A stretch of DNA of 57,951 nt from Cellulomonas rhizosphaerae (GCF_003470205.1 NZ_QWKP01000212.1:1-57951); one strand, 5' to 3'. Numbered from the stretch's first letter, positions 26,155 through 35,051 are shown. Numbers and translations: made by a program. Notes: generated from the letters alone by a model not told the origin.

Positions 26155-26789
26155 GCGGTCCGCACCGCCGCCCGCTCGCCGACGTCCAGCCCGACCGGCA
26201 CGGTGTTCTCCGCCTGCGCGAGGGGGCACGCCCACGCGGGGTCGTACGCGCAGGACGGGTTGTAGGCGAAGTTCAGGTCGACGACGAGGCCCTCGTCGGA
26301 CGCCCCGAGGTGCGCGCCCTTGTTCGTGTCGAGCAGGTACCGGCCGCCGCCGTAGGTCCCGCCGGGTCGGCCCGCGCGCGCGTCCTTGACCGGGACGAAC
26401 AGACCGCCGCCGTAGGAGCGCAGCGCCCACACCGCGAGCGAGCCGACGCCGGGGAGCTCCACGCGGCCGAGGCGCTCGAACGGCACCACGCCGTCGGTCC
26501 CGGTCGGCACGTCCATGCGTCGCGGCTCGTCGGGCAGCACGGGGACGACGAACCGCAGCGCGGGGTCGTAGGGCGCGACGTCGAGCCCGCGGAAGGCGGC
26601 GGCGTCGAGGATCGGCGACGCGGGGTGCGTGGCGAACAGCTCGTCGCGCGAGGCGACCCACCCGGCGTGCGCCTCGGCGGGGTCGGACGACGCGCGCACG
26701 TCCGCGTAGATGCGCGCGACCCGCAGCCGCCAGTCCGCGACGGCGAGCGCGTAGTCGAGCGAGGTCAGGTCCAGCACGGGGGTGTCCAC
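26151..26789 (-). CDS. DUF1684 family protein
   Basis: 212 residues with a GTG start at 26789. The features of DUF1684 are present: a TNKGAHLG stretch, VVDLNFAYNPSCAYDPAWAC and ACPLAQAEN near the C-terminus, and paired Cys. The biochemical function of the family is unknown. It overlaps the barrel-like gene downstream and diverges from the broken LLM gene. Confidence 0.82.
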   Translation of the reverse strand: MDTPVLDLTSLDYALAVADWRLRVARIYADVRASSDPAEAHAGWVASRDELFATHPASPILDAAAFRGLDVAPYDPALRFVVPVLPDEPRRMDVPTGTDGVVPFERLGRVELPGVGSLAVWALRSYGGGLFVPVKDARAGRPGGTYGGGRYLLDTNKGAHLGASDEGLVVDLNFAYNPSCAYDPAWACPLAQAENTVPVGLDVGERAAVRTA

Positions 26790-26840
26790 GCAGGCCACGC
26801 TACGCACGGCCGCCCACGCCCGCCGTGCGAGGGTGAACCC

Positions 26841-27764
26841 ATGGAACTGCGCATCTTCACCGAGCCCCAGCAGGGCGCGACGTACGACGACCTCCTGGCG
26901 GTCGCGAAGGCCACCGAGGACCTGGGCTTCGACGCCTTCTTCCGCTCCGACCACTACCTGTCGATGGGTGACGGCGACGGCCTCCCGGGCCCGACCGACG
27001 CGTGGACGACGCTCGCGGGCCTCGCGCGCGAGACGAGCCGCATCCGCCTCGGCACCCTCGTCTCGTCGGTCACCTACCGGCACCCGGGCATCCTCGCGAT
27101 CCAGGTCGCGCAGGTGGACCAGATGTCCGGCGGCCGCGTCGAGCTCGGGCTCGGCACGGGGTGATTCGAGCGCGAGCACGCGGCGTACGGGATCCCGTTC
27201 CCGGCCAAGCGGTTCGGGATGCTCGAGGAGCAGCTCGAGATCGTCACCGGGCTGTGGGAGACGCCCCTGGGCGAGACGTTCAGCCACGCCGGCGAGCACT
27301 ACTCGCTGGTCGACTCCCCGGCGCTGCCCAAGCCGGTCCAGCCGAAGATCCCGATCGTGATCGGCGGCTCCGGCCCGCGCCGGACCCCGGCCCTCGCGGC
27401 CCGGTTCGCGGACGAGTTCAACCTCGTCTTCCCCGACGCCGACGCGGTCGACGGTCGCCTCACGGCGATCCGCACCGCGCTCGACGAGGCAGGCCGCGAC
27501 CCGAGCACCCTGACGCTCTCGATCGCTCACGTGCTGTGCACCGCTGCCGATGAGCAGGGGGTGAATCGCCGCGCGGCCACCATCGGTCGCGACCCCGAGC
27601 AGATGCGCACCGACGGTTTCGGTGGCACTGCGAGCGAGGTCGTCGACCGCCTGGGCGCGTTGCAGGAGAAGGGCGTGAAGCGTGCATACCTGCAGGTCCT
27701 GGACCTGCACGACCTCGACCACCTGGAGTTCGTCGCGAACGAGATCGCCCCACAGCTCGCCTGA
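26841..27764 (+). pseudogene. LLM-class (F420-type) oxidoreductase interrupted by in-frame TGA
   Basis: One frame from ATG 26841 to 27764 encodes a full luciferase-like oxidoreductase (308 codons), except for TGA at 27162-27164. The break falls in GLGTG-stop-FEREHAAYG, where homologues carry Trp (GxGWFxxEH), so it is a TGG-to-TGA change. The rest is intact on both sides (ELRIFTEPQQGATYDDLL, then KIPIVIGGSGPRRTPALA). The first half ends without the barrel core and should be inactive. Recent loss, a sequencing error, or readthrough would all look like this. Confidence 0.85.
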
Positions 27765-27944
27765 GCAACCGTCTTCGGGCGTTACCGGAGTGTTCACCGG
27801 CATGTGACCTGGTGCACACGCCGCCCTGTGGACATGCCCGAAATGCCTCCGTACCGTCGGTGACAACCCCCACGACGACGCCGATCCGGGCGTAGGTCGA
27901 GGGGTGGCGCCATTGCGGCCGTCGTCACGGCAGAGGTGGGCCCC

Positions 27945-27972
27945 CGGGTCCGCCCAAGCGACGGGGGACCCG
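27945..27972 (+). promoter_or_regulatory. Hairpin over the ribosome site of the glycosyltransferase operon
   Basis: CGGGTCC (27945-27951) pairs perfectly with GGACCCG (27966-27972), directly before ATG 27974. The 3' arm and loop contain the GGGGGA ribosome site. The roughly 200-base gap upstream is GC-rich and otherwise unassigned. The fold could limit translation unless melted by a factor; no known riboswitch class was recognised. Confidence 0.45.
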
Positions 27973-27973
27973 C

Positions 27974-29656
27974 ATGAGCACGACCTTTGATCGGCTCTTC
28001 ATCGAGCCCCGCAGGACCGACCATCCGCAGTCGCGGCCGGCGCGCACCCGGGAGACCGAGACGGCGCAGAGCCCCTCGATGGTTCTGCTCGTCCTGCTCG
28101 CCAGCGCAGGGATCGTGGTCTACGCGATCTTCCTGCTCAACCCGGGCAACCGCGGCGACTGGCTGCCCTACGTGATGGTCATCGCCGCCGAGTCGGTGCT
28201 GGTGTTCCACGCGCTGCTGGCGATGTGGACCGTGCTCGCGTCGGGCTACGACCCGCGCGGCTTCGCCTTCCACCACGCGCAGGACCGGCTGTACGGCCTC
28301 GAGGAGATCCTCCAGCTGCACACCGAGTCCCGCCCGCAGGACTGGACGATGTCCCTGGACGGCCGCTCGGTCACGATCGACGTCTTCATCACCACCTACG
28401 GCGAGGACCTGGGCACGATCCGCCGCACCGTCACCGCGGCGGTCGCGATGCACGGAGCGCACGAGACCTGGGTGCTCGACGACGGGCGGTCCGACGAGGT
28501 CGCGGCGCTCGCCGCTGAGCTCGGGGCCCGCTACATCCGGCGCCTGTCCAGCAACGGCGCCAAGGCCGGGAACATCAACCACGCGCTGTCCATCACGCGC
28601 GGCGAGCTGTTCGTCGTCTTCGACGCGGACTTCGTGCCCAAGCCCGAGTTCCTCTACGAGACGGTCCCGTTCTTCGCCTCGAAGGACGTCGCGTTCGTCC
28701 AGACCCCGCAGGCCTACGGCAACCTGGAGACCGTCGTCAGCAAGGGCGCGGGCTACATGCAGGCCGTTTTCTACCGCTTCATCCAGCCCGGGCGGAACCG
28801 GTTCAACGCCGCGTTCTGCGTGGGGACCAACGTGATCTTCCGGCGCGCGGCGATCGTCGACGTGGGCGGGATCTACTCCGACTCGAAGTCGGAGGACGTG
28901 TGGACCTCGCTCATGCTGCACGAGAAGGGCTGGCGGACGGTCTACATCCCGAAGGAGCTCGCGGTCGGGGACACCCCCGAGACCGTCGAGGCGTACACGA
29001 AGCAGCAGCTGCGCTGGGCGACGGGCGGCTTCGAGATCATGCTCACGCACAACCCGATGTCCCCGAAGCGCAAGCTCACGATCGACCAGCGGCTCCAGTA
29101 CACCGTGACGGCCACGTTCTACCTCACGGGCATCGCGCCGCTGCTGCTGATCATGGTTCCGCCGCTGCAGATCTTCTTCAACCTCACGCCGATGAACCTG
29201 ACGATCACGCCGGCCACGTGGTTGCTCTACTACGCGGGCTTCTACGTCATGCAGGTGCTGGTCGCCTTCTACACCCTCGGGTCGTTCCGCTGGCAGACGC
29301 TGCTCATGGCGGCCGTCTCGTTCCCGATCTACGTCCGCGCCCTGCTCAACGCCGTGTTCAAGCGGGAGCAGGCCTGGCACGTCACCGGCTCCAAGGGCGC
29401 GTACCGCTCCCCGTTCGCGTTCATCCAGCCGCAGGTCCTCGTCTTCGTCTTCCTCGCGCTGACGACCGTCGTCGGCGCGTGGAAGGACCTGAGCAACGGG
29501 TACCCGAGCCTCGCGCTGGCCTGGAACGCGACCAACACCATCATTCTTGGAGGATTCGTGGTCACAGCCTGGAGAGAGGGCCGCTCCGCACGCCGAGCGC
29601 TCCGCAAGCCCCGCGGCAAACGCGTCGCCGCCCTGACCACGGCAGGTGCGGCATGA
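27974..29656 (+). CDS. Processive family 2 glycosyltransferase (BcsA/curdlan-synthase-like)
   Basis: 560 residues. Two N-terminal helices, a cytosolic GT-A domain, then about five or six helices. Catalytic motifs: LDDG, DAD (217-219), SED (306-308) and QQLRW (344-348), the full D, DxD, xED, QxxRW set of processive beta-glucan synthases using UDP-glucose. FVQTPQ and FCVGTNVIFRR are also typical. No C-terminal PilZ motif is visible, unlike cellulose-synthase BcsA. Neighbours are an adaptor and a beta-1,3-glucanase, so the product is probably a beta-1,3-glucan; cellulose or mixed-linkage glucan remains possible. Confidence 0.88.
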   Translation: MSTTFDRLFIEPRRTDHPQSRPARTRETETAQSPSMVLLVLLASAGIVVYAIFLLNPGNRGDWLPYVMVIAAESVLVFHALLAMWTVLASGYDPRGFAFHHAQDRLYGLEEILQLHTESRPQDWTMSLDGRSVTIDVFITTYGEDLGTIRRTVTAAVAMHGAHETWVLDDGRSDEVAALAAELGARYIRRLSSNGAKAGNINHALSITRGELFVVFDADFVPKPEFLYETVPFFASKDVAFVQTPQAYGNLETVVSKGAGYMQAVFYRFIQPGRNRFNAAFCVGTNVIFRRAAIVDVGGIYSDSKSEDVWTSLMLHEKGWRTVYIPKELAVGDTPETVEAYTKQQLRWATGGFEIMLTHNPMSPKRKLTIDQRLQYTVTATFYLTGIAPLLLIMVPPLQIFFNLTPMNLTITPATWLLYYAGFYVMQVLVAFYTLGSFRWQTLLMAAVSFPIYVRALLNAVFKREQAWHVTGSKGAYRSPFAFIQPQVLVFVFLALTTVVGAWKDLSNGYPSLALAWNATNTIILGGFVVTAWREGRSARRALRKPRGKRVAALTTAGAA

Positions 29657-30378
29657 CCTGGGGCGGACGCTTCCGCCTGCTCCTGGGCCTGCTGCTGGTG
29701 GTCGTGGTGGCCGGCCTGGCCACCTACAAGCTCAACGAGAGCCGCGGGATCGCGACGAGCGCCTCGGCGCAGATCCTGGGCAAGACCTACAGCGTCGGTA
29801 CCCCCTACGCGGGACTGGTCGTCACCCAGGCCGTCGAGGTCGGCGACGAGGTGAGCGAGGGCGAGACCTTGTTCGTCATCGACGCCGCCAACCTCCACCC
29901 GCTGGACGGCAAGGAGCCGGTGGTGCCCGAGACGACGCACCTGGACGAGGAGGGCAGGCTGGTCGTCACGGCCAGCGGCGCCGGCGTGGTGACAGCGGTA
30001 GACGGTACGCGCGGCACGTTCGTGCAGTCGGCCGCCGACCTGGCCACGATCCAGCGCAAGGACACCCTGTACGTCCAGGCCGAGTACACGCTCTCGGCCA
30101 AGGAGTACGCACGGGTGCCCGACGACGCCGCCGTGACGATCGAGCTCCCGAACCAGCAGACGCTGTCCGGCCACGTGGACCGCGTCCAGGTGGAGACGGT
30201 CGACGGCAAGGCCCAGGCGGTCATCACCGTCGCGAGCGACGAGCTCGTCCAGGGCGACAAGGACGGACTGGTCACGGCCGGGACGCCCGTTGCTGCCCTG
30301 CTGCACCTGCGCAACGACGGAGTGGTCACGACCGTCTCCGACGCCGTCAAGGGTTACGTCAAGGACGTGGTCGGATGA
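29653..30378 (+). CDS. HlyD-like single-pass adaptor protein of the glucan operon
   Basis: 241 residues. One N-terminal helix (LLLGLLLVVVVAGLATYKL), then an exported domain with the barrel-sandwich pattern of membrane-fusion proteins (GTPYAGLVVTQAVEVGDEVS, GETLFVIDA, later VVTASGAGVVTAVDGTRGTF). ATGA overlaps at both ends tie it to the glycosyltransferase and the glucanase. It probably helps glucan exit across the membrane or wall. It may do the work of the accessory proteins known from cellulose or curdlan operons, though no sequence match to those is claimed. Confidence 0.78.
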   Translation: MTWGGRFRLLLGLLLVVVVAGLATYKLNESRGIATSASAQILGKTYSVGTPYAGLVVTQAVEVGDEVSEGETLFVIDAANLHPLDGKEPVVPETTHLDEEGRLVVTASGAGVVTAVDGTRGTFVQSAADLATIQRKDTLYVQAEYTLSAKEYARVPDDAAVTIELPNQQTLSGHVDRVQVETVDGKAQAVITVASDELVQGDKDGLVTAGTPVAALLHLRNDGVVTTVSDAVKGYVKDVVG

Positions 30379-32432
30379 GCTCGCGCCAGTGGGTCGTCGC
30401 CGGGTCCGTCGTCGCAGTCCTCGGCGTCGCTGGTGCTCTCGTGGCGGTGAGTGCGCCGTGGTCCGACGAGGCGAGCTCCGGTCCGTCGGCGACCGCGACG
30501 TCCTCCGTGCCGGTGGCGGCCCCGCCGACGGTCGACGCGGCGGGGCTCGTCGCGTCGGTGCCGCACCGCGCGGTCGCCAAGATCGACCCGGTCCGGCTGG
30601 CCGACGGCGTCGTGCCGCCCACCAACCGCTGGTACTCGGGCCTCGTGTTCGGCGACCAGCCGCAGCCGGTGTTCGCCGAGCCCCTCTCGTTCGGGCTCAC
30701 GGAGTCCGGCTTCACCATCGGGCTCCCCACACCGACCGTCACGGACAAGACCATCGCGGCGCCGCACGTGCCCGCGGTGACCGTCGACGTGGGGGCGGCC
30801 TCGGCCCGGATCAGCGCGGCCGACCCGGTGAGCGTGACGGTCGAGATGCTCGACGGCTCGGGCGCGGTGCTCGGCCGCGTCGTGATCGCCGAGGGCTCGC
30901 CCTTCGTGGCCTTCACGGCCGCGAAGGACGTCAGCGTCCGCACCGACGGCGCACTGACCGCCACCCCGGACGGTCCGGCCACCGCGGCCGGCGAGCGCTG
31001 GGCCTTCGTCGGCCCGTCCTTCGACTCCGGGGCGACCGCGCTGACCGACGGCGAGACCGCGACCTGGTACGCGCTGCCCGACGCGCCCGCCCCCGCGGCG
31101 GCCGCGACCCTCGCCGAGTCCGCGACCCACCCGGTCACGGGAGTCGACGTCGCCTACGGGGTGGACGCCGACGAGGCGAGCACCACGCTGACCTACCGGA
31201 CGGCCGACGACGGCGCGAGCGCCCACGTGCTCATGCCACACCACACGGTGGGGGAGGCGTGCGACCTCGGCACCTACCCGAGCGTGTACGGCGACCTGCG
31301 CCTGTGCGCCGGTTCGACCCTCGTCTCGACCGTCCCCGTGCAGCGTCCCGCCGGGGCGTTCGACGTCGACAGCCTGACCGACGACCAGCGCGCGACCCTG
31401 GTGAAGAGCCTGAAGGAGGAAATCGCGGTGACGCCCGCGTTCCCCTCCGACACGTACTTCGGCGGCAAGTCGCTCCTGCGCGCGGCGACGCTGATCGGCC
31501 TGGCCAAGCAGCTCGACGTCGACGCGACCGAGCTGACGAAGACGACGCTGGCGACCCTGCGCGAGTGGGGGCAGCCGACCGGGTGCGAGCAGCGCGACGC
31601 GCGTTGCGTCGTGTACGACGAGAAGGCGCGCTCGATCATCGGGCTCACGGCCTCGTTCGGGTCCGACGAGCTCAACGACCACCACTTCCACTACGGCTAC
31701 CTGCTCGCGGCGGCCGGGATGATGGCGGCCGACGACCCGACGCTCGTGGCCGACGTCGAGGACGTGATGGACCTGCTCGGCGAGGACATCGCGGCCGCGA
31801 CGCCGTCCGACGAGTTCCCCGAGCTGCGGACGTTCGACCCGTACGCCGGCCACTCGTGGGCGTCGGGCACGTCACCGTTCGCGGACGGCAACAACCAGGA
31901 GTCGAGCTCGGAGGCGGTCAACGCCTGGAACGGGCTCGGCCTGTGGGCCGCCGCGTCCGGGCAGAAGGCGCTCGAGACGCAGGCCATCTGGCTGCTGTCG
32001 ACCGAGGCCGCCACCGCACGCGACTACTGGACGGACCCCACGCTCCCCGCCGGCTTCACGCACGAGGTCGTGGCGCTCAACTGGGGCGGCAAGCGCGACT
32101 GGGCCACGTGGTTCAGCCCCGAGCCCAGCGCCATGCTCGGCATCCAGCTGCTCCCGCTCGGCCCGGCCCAGCTCTCGGCGGGCCTGGGCGTCACGCCCGA
32201 GAAGATCCGGGCGTCGGTCGCGGAGGCGGCGCCGGACGGGTACGACGTGATGTTCGGCGGCGACCTGCTGGGCTACCTGGCGCTCGCGGGTCCGGACGAC
32301 GCGTCGAAGGCCTGGACGGAGCTCGAGTCGTTGCCGGCCACGGCGATCGACGACGGCACCTCGCGCTCGGCGCTGCTGGCGTTCGTGGCGTCCGCGTCCG
32401 CATCGGCGGCGTCCGCAGGCTCGTCGGGCTGA
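30375..32432 (+). CDS. Membrane-anchored GH81 endo-beta-1,3-glucanase
   Basis: 685 residues. A short N-terminus and one helix (about 6-26) act as signal anchor, followed by a Ser/Thr-rich spacer and a GH81 domain. GH81 marks: PPTNRWYSGLVFGDQPQPVF near the start, LNDHHFHYGYLLAAAG, DPYAGHSWASG, and NNQESSSEAVNAW with candidate catalytic acids Glu509 and Glu513. The anchor and operon position suggest a synthesis- or export-associated hydrolase, as GH8 BcsZ is for cellulose, and not a digestive enzyme. The last 160 bases overlap the convergent GT gene. Confidence 0.88.
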   Translation: MSSRQWVVAGSVVAVLGVAGALVAVSAPWSDEASSGPSATATSSVPVAAPPTVDAAGLVASVPHRAVAKIDPVRLADGVVPPTNRWYSGLVFGDQPQPVFAEPLSFGLTESGFTIGLPTPTVTDKTIAAPHVPAVTVDVGAASARISAADPVSVTVEMLDGSGAVLGRVVIAEGSPFVAFTAAKDVSVRTDGALTATPDGPATAAGERWAFVGPSFDSGATALTDGETATWYALPDAPAPAAAATLAESATHPVTGVDVAYGVDADEASTTLTYRTADDGASAHVLMPHHTVGEACDLGTYPSVYGDLRLCAGSTLVSTVPVQRPAGAFDVDSLTDDQRATLVKSLKEEIAVTPAFPSDTYFGGKSLLRAATLIGLAKQLDVDATELTKTTLATLREWGQPTGCEQRDARCVVYDEKARSIIGLTASFGSDELNDHHFHYGYLLAAAGMMAADDPTLVADVEDVMDLLGEDIAAATPSDEFPELRTFDPYAGHSWASGTSPFADGNNQESSSEAVNAWNGLGLWAAASGQKALETQAIWLLSTEAATARDYWTDPTLPAGFTHEVVALNWGGKRDWATWFSPEPSAMLGIQLLPLGPAQLSAGLGVTPEKIRASVAEAAPDGYDVMFGGDLLGYLALAGPDDASKAWTELESLPATAIDDGTSRSALLAFVASASASAASAGSSG

Positions 32433-33628
32433 CGCAGGAGCTCGCGCACCGTGTGCACGAGCAGCACCACGAGGGCGACGTTGCGGGCCACCAGCACCAG
32501 CGTGTTGGCGGGGTGGCCCGCGACGATGCCGTCGTAGCCCCAGGGGAAGACCACCTGGGTCGCGCCGGCGATGGCTGCTACCAGCAGCGCCGTCGTGCGC
32601 CAGCGCGGCAGCCGGAGCGCGAGGGCCACCGCGACGGGCGGCGCGAGCCAGCCGATGTACTGCGGCGAGCCGACCTTGTTGAAGACGATGAGCACGACGG
32701 ACATGAGCATCGCGCCCCGGACCAGCAGCTCGGCGCCCACGCGCGGCGAGCGCCACAGCCGGCCGTCGAGCTCGTGCCGGCGCCACCACAGGAACACCGA
32801 CGCGGCGGCGAGCGCGAGGAAGAACAGCCCGCCCAGGGTGTCCGCGGCCACCTGCGTGCCGGGCCCGATCAGCTCCCACGTCACGAGCGGCTCGTTGAGG
32901 TGCACGAGCACCTGGTCCGACCACAGGCTGGTCACGAGCCACGGCGTGGCGCCGACGGCCTCGAGCTGCAGGCCGCGCTGGTCCTGCTCGGTGAGGAAGG
33001 ACGTCAAGTAGGGCAGCCCGCCGAGCGAGGCGACGATCGCGACCACGGCCACGCTCACGGCGGCGGCCGGCGCCACGACGTCGCGCCACGGGCGGCGGGC
33101 GGCCAGGAACAGGGGAGCCAGCAGCGCGCCGGGGGCCACCTTGATCCAGGCGGCGGCGGTCAGCAGGGCCGACGAGAGCCACGGGTGGCGCAGGCCGACG
33201 ACGAGCGCCACGACGACGACCGGGGCGATCGCTGCGTCCAGCCGTCCCATCGCGACGGGGCCGAGCAGCGCGAGGAAGGCGATCCACCACCAGGCGCCGA
33301 CCGTGGTCCGGTGGCGGGTGGTGCGGGTACCCGCCCACGCGGGGGTGTGCAGGAGTGCGAACACGGCGATCGCGTCGAGCGCGGTGATGCCCAGGCTCCA
33401 TGCGGCCGCGTACCCGGCGGTGCCGACGGTCCCTCCGAGCGCGGCGGCCAGCATCGGCAGCAGCGCACCGGGCGGGTAGACCCACGCGCCGTCGATGCCC
33501 TGCCAGAACCCCTGGTGCAGCCCCTGCCACATCCACCAGCGGTACAGGTCGAGGTCCCAGAACGCGCGCGCGGGGATCAGCACCACGCCCAGGAGCATGA
33601 GCCAGCCGTGCACCAGGACGAACGCCAC
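32273..33628 (-). CDS. Polytopic GT87/DUF2029-type mannosyltransferase-like protein
   Basis: At least 451 residues with about ten membrane helices. An early extracytoplasmic acidic motif (DLDLYRWW) and GWLAPP are in keeping with GT-C enzymes of the GT87 group that use polyprenyl-phosphate mannose. GTG 33628 is the only standard start, but it cuts into the first helix; the frame is open back to 33761, so a rarer start may be used. The C-terminal 50 residues (ADADADATNASS) are the antisense of the GH81 end. Confidence 0.78.
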   Translation of the reverse strand: MAFVLVHGWLMLLGVVLIPARAFWDLDLYRWWMWQGLHQGFWQGIDGAWVYPPGALLPMLAAALGGTVGTAGYAAAWSLGITALDAIAVFALLHTPAWAGTRTTRHRTTVGAWWWIAFLALLGPVAMGRLDAAIAPVVVVALVVGLRHPWLSSALLTAAAWIKVAPGALLAPLFLAARRPWRDVVAPAAAVSVAVVAIVASLGGLPYLTSFLTEQDQRGLQLEAVGATPWLVTSLWSDQVLVHLNEPLVTWELIGPGTQVAADTLGGLFFLALAAASVFLWWRRHELDGRLWRSPRVGAELLVRGAMLMSVVLIVFNKVGSPQYIGWLAPPVAVALALRLPRWRTTALLVAAIAGATQVVFPWGYDGIVAGHPANTLVLVARNVALVVLLVHTVRELLRQPDEPADAADADADATNASSAEREVPSSIAVAGNDSSSVQAFDASSGPASAR

Positions 33629-33757
33629 CCAGACGGCGACGTAGGAGTGCAGCAGGCGGCGCAGGACGGCCTCCGTCGACGGGGGCCGTGCGGCCCGGGG
33701 CGGGACGATCAGGCTAGCGGCTCGCGCTGTGTGCCCACCCCGGGCCCGCGACCCGGT

Positions 33758-33967
33758 CTACCTCGGTGCGACCGGGGGCACGGTGCCGGCGCCCGGCCCG
33801 GCTACGGGGAAGACGCCCTTGCCCTCACCGTCCAGGAATCGGTCGGCCGCGCTCTCGTCGTCCGGGGCAGCATCGGCGACAGGAGCGGTGGCCACCACGG
33901 GATCGGGAACCCCGCCCTCGGTGACGTGGTCAGGGAAAGGTCGGGCGTCGTCGTCGGACGTGGTCAT
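33758..33967 (-). CDS. Small acidic hypothetical protein, 69 aa
   Basis: ATG 33967 follows GGGAGG at good spacing. The product is Asp/Pro/Val-rich with no helix signature (MTTSDDDARPFPDHV, EGGVPDP) and is probably disordered. It lies upstream of the GT87-like gene and downstream of the LytR_C gene, all on one strand. Not recognised. Confidence 0.6.
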   Translation of the reverse strand: MTTSDDDARPFPDHVTEGGVPDPVVATAPVADAAPDDESAADRFLDGEGKGVFPVAGPGAGTVPPVAPR

Positions 33968-34035
33968 GAGGATCGCCTCCCGGCGTCGGGGGATCTGGCT
34001 GACCACCCCAACATGACATCGGCCGCGCGTTCGCG

Positions 34036-34683
34036 CTACTTCTTGGCGGTCGCCTTCGGGCTCGCGGAAGCCTTGGCGCTGGCCTGGGCCTTGGCGAGGT
34101 CCTCGACGGGCGTGCAGCTCGCCGGCGCGACGAGAGGCTTCTCGGGGTCGAGCGTCACCTTGTCCAGCTCCAGCAGCGTGGTGAAGTCCGAGCCGAGCGT
34201 GAGGTCCACCGTGGCGTTCTTGCGCGCGTCCATCTGGAGCTCCGCGCCCGGCACGTGGGCCGCGAGCGTGTAGGCCGCGGCGACGCCCTTGGTGCCGAAG
34301 TTGATGCGCGCCACGCCCGCGTAGGTGACCGGCGCGTTCGTCGTCTCCGCGACCTTGAAACCGCGCCCCTCGACGTCGTCGGCCGTCCGGCCCGCGAGCC
34401 CCGCGGTCGAGGTGCCGTTGTAGATGTTGACCTTGACCTTGCTGTACTTGACCGGCAGCGCGCCCTCGGGCGGGCACGGCACGGGGTCGAGCGTCGGCGT
34501 CGGCGTGGGAGCGGCGGCGAACTGCTCCTTGAAGAACGGCAGGTCGATGCTGTTGGTGTAGACGGCGGCGGCGCCGAGCCCGATCACGGCGAGCGCCGCG
34601 AGCAGGATGCCGAAGATGACCGCCTGGCGCTCCTGCATGTGGCGCCGGCGCAGGGCTCTGGCGCGGTCGGGATCCGTGCTCAC
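34036..34683 (-). CDS. LytR C-terminal domain (LytR_C) membrane protein
   Basis: 215 residues with GTG 34683 overlapping the stop of the upstream gene (GTGA). A basic N-terminus, one helix (AVIFGILLAALAVIGLGAAA), a Pro/Thr spacer, then the LytR_C fold (VNIYNGTSTAGLAGRTADDV, RGFKVAETTNAP, INFGTKGVAAAYTLA). The tail is Lys/Ala/Ser-rich. LytR_C domains occur in wall-assembly proteins; this one lacks the LCP catalytic domain, so it is an accessory or binding form. Confidence 0.85.
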   Translation of the reverse strand: MSTDPDRARALRRRHMQERQAVIFGILLAALAVIGLGAAAVYTNSIDLPFFKEQFAAAPTPTPTLDPVPCPPEGALPVKYSKVKVNIYNGTSTAGLAGRTADDVEGRGFKVAETTNAPVTYAGVARINFGTKGVAAAYTLAAHVPGAELQMDARKNATVDLTLGSDFTTLLELDKVTLDPEKPLVAPASCTPVEDLAKAQASAKASASPKATAKK

Positions 34684-34976
34684 TCGATCACCAGGACGCG
34701 TGCGTGGAGGATGGGGCGCTGGTGCAGGGCGGCCCGGACGGCGCGGTGCAGGCCGTCCTCGAGGTACATCACACCCTTGTACTGCACGACGTGGGCGAAC
34801 AGGTCGCCGTAGAACGTCGAGTCGTCGGCGAGCAGCGCCCCGAGGTCGAGATTGCGCTTGGTGGTGACGAGCTCGTCGAGCCGCACCTGGCGCGGCGGAA
34901 CCTCGGCCCACTGCTTGGCTGTCTCGAGCCCGTGGTCCGGGTAGGGCCTGCCCTCGCCCACCGCCTTGAAGATCAC
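34680..34976 (-). CDS. Conserved actinobacterial protein, often labelled VapB-like
   Basis: 98 residues: MIFKAVGEGRPYPDHG, RQVRLDELVTTKRNLDL, DSTFYGDLFAHVVQYKGV, LEDGLHRAVRAAL. The pattern VRLDEL and DGLHRAVRA resembles ParB-like DNA-binding/nuclease folds. Homologues are often named VapB-family antitoxin, but no toxin gene lies beside it. Instead it is coupled to the LytR_C gene, an arrangement familiar in actinobacteria. Function unknown. Confidence 0.75.
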   Translation of the reverse strand: MIFKAVGEGRPYPDHGLETAKQWAEVPPRQVRLDELVTTKRNLDLGALLADDSTFYGDLFAHVVQYKGVMYLEDGLHRAVRAALHQRPILHARVLVIE

Positions 34977-35051
34977 GGGGGTGAGTCTAGGTGCACTCGC
35001 GGCCGGGCGGGCCCAGGTCCGGCTCGTGCCCGGCCGCGAGTGCTGTGGGAT

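Noticed and set aside
27162-27164. TGA as a selenocysteine codon
   Set aside because: Homologues have Trp here, not Cys, and no SECIS-like hairpin follows directly.
27780-27973. Cyclic di-GMP or cyclic di-AMP riboswitch before the glycosyltransferase
   Set aside because: The conserved cores of GEMM and ydaO classes could not be found; only a simple hairpin is supported.
30290-34273. 1327-codon plus-strand frame spanning GH81 and the genes after it
   Set aside because: A GC-rich shadow frame, Arg-dominated, crossing several well-supported genes.
34680-34976. Toxin-antitoxin locus
   Set aside because: Only a VapB-like label would support it; no toxin gene is adjacent and the partner is LytR_C.
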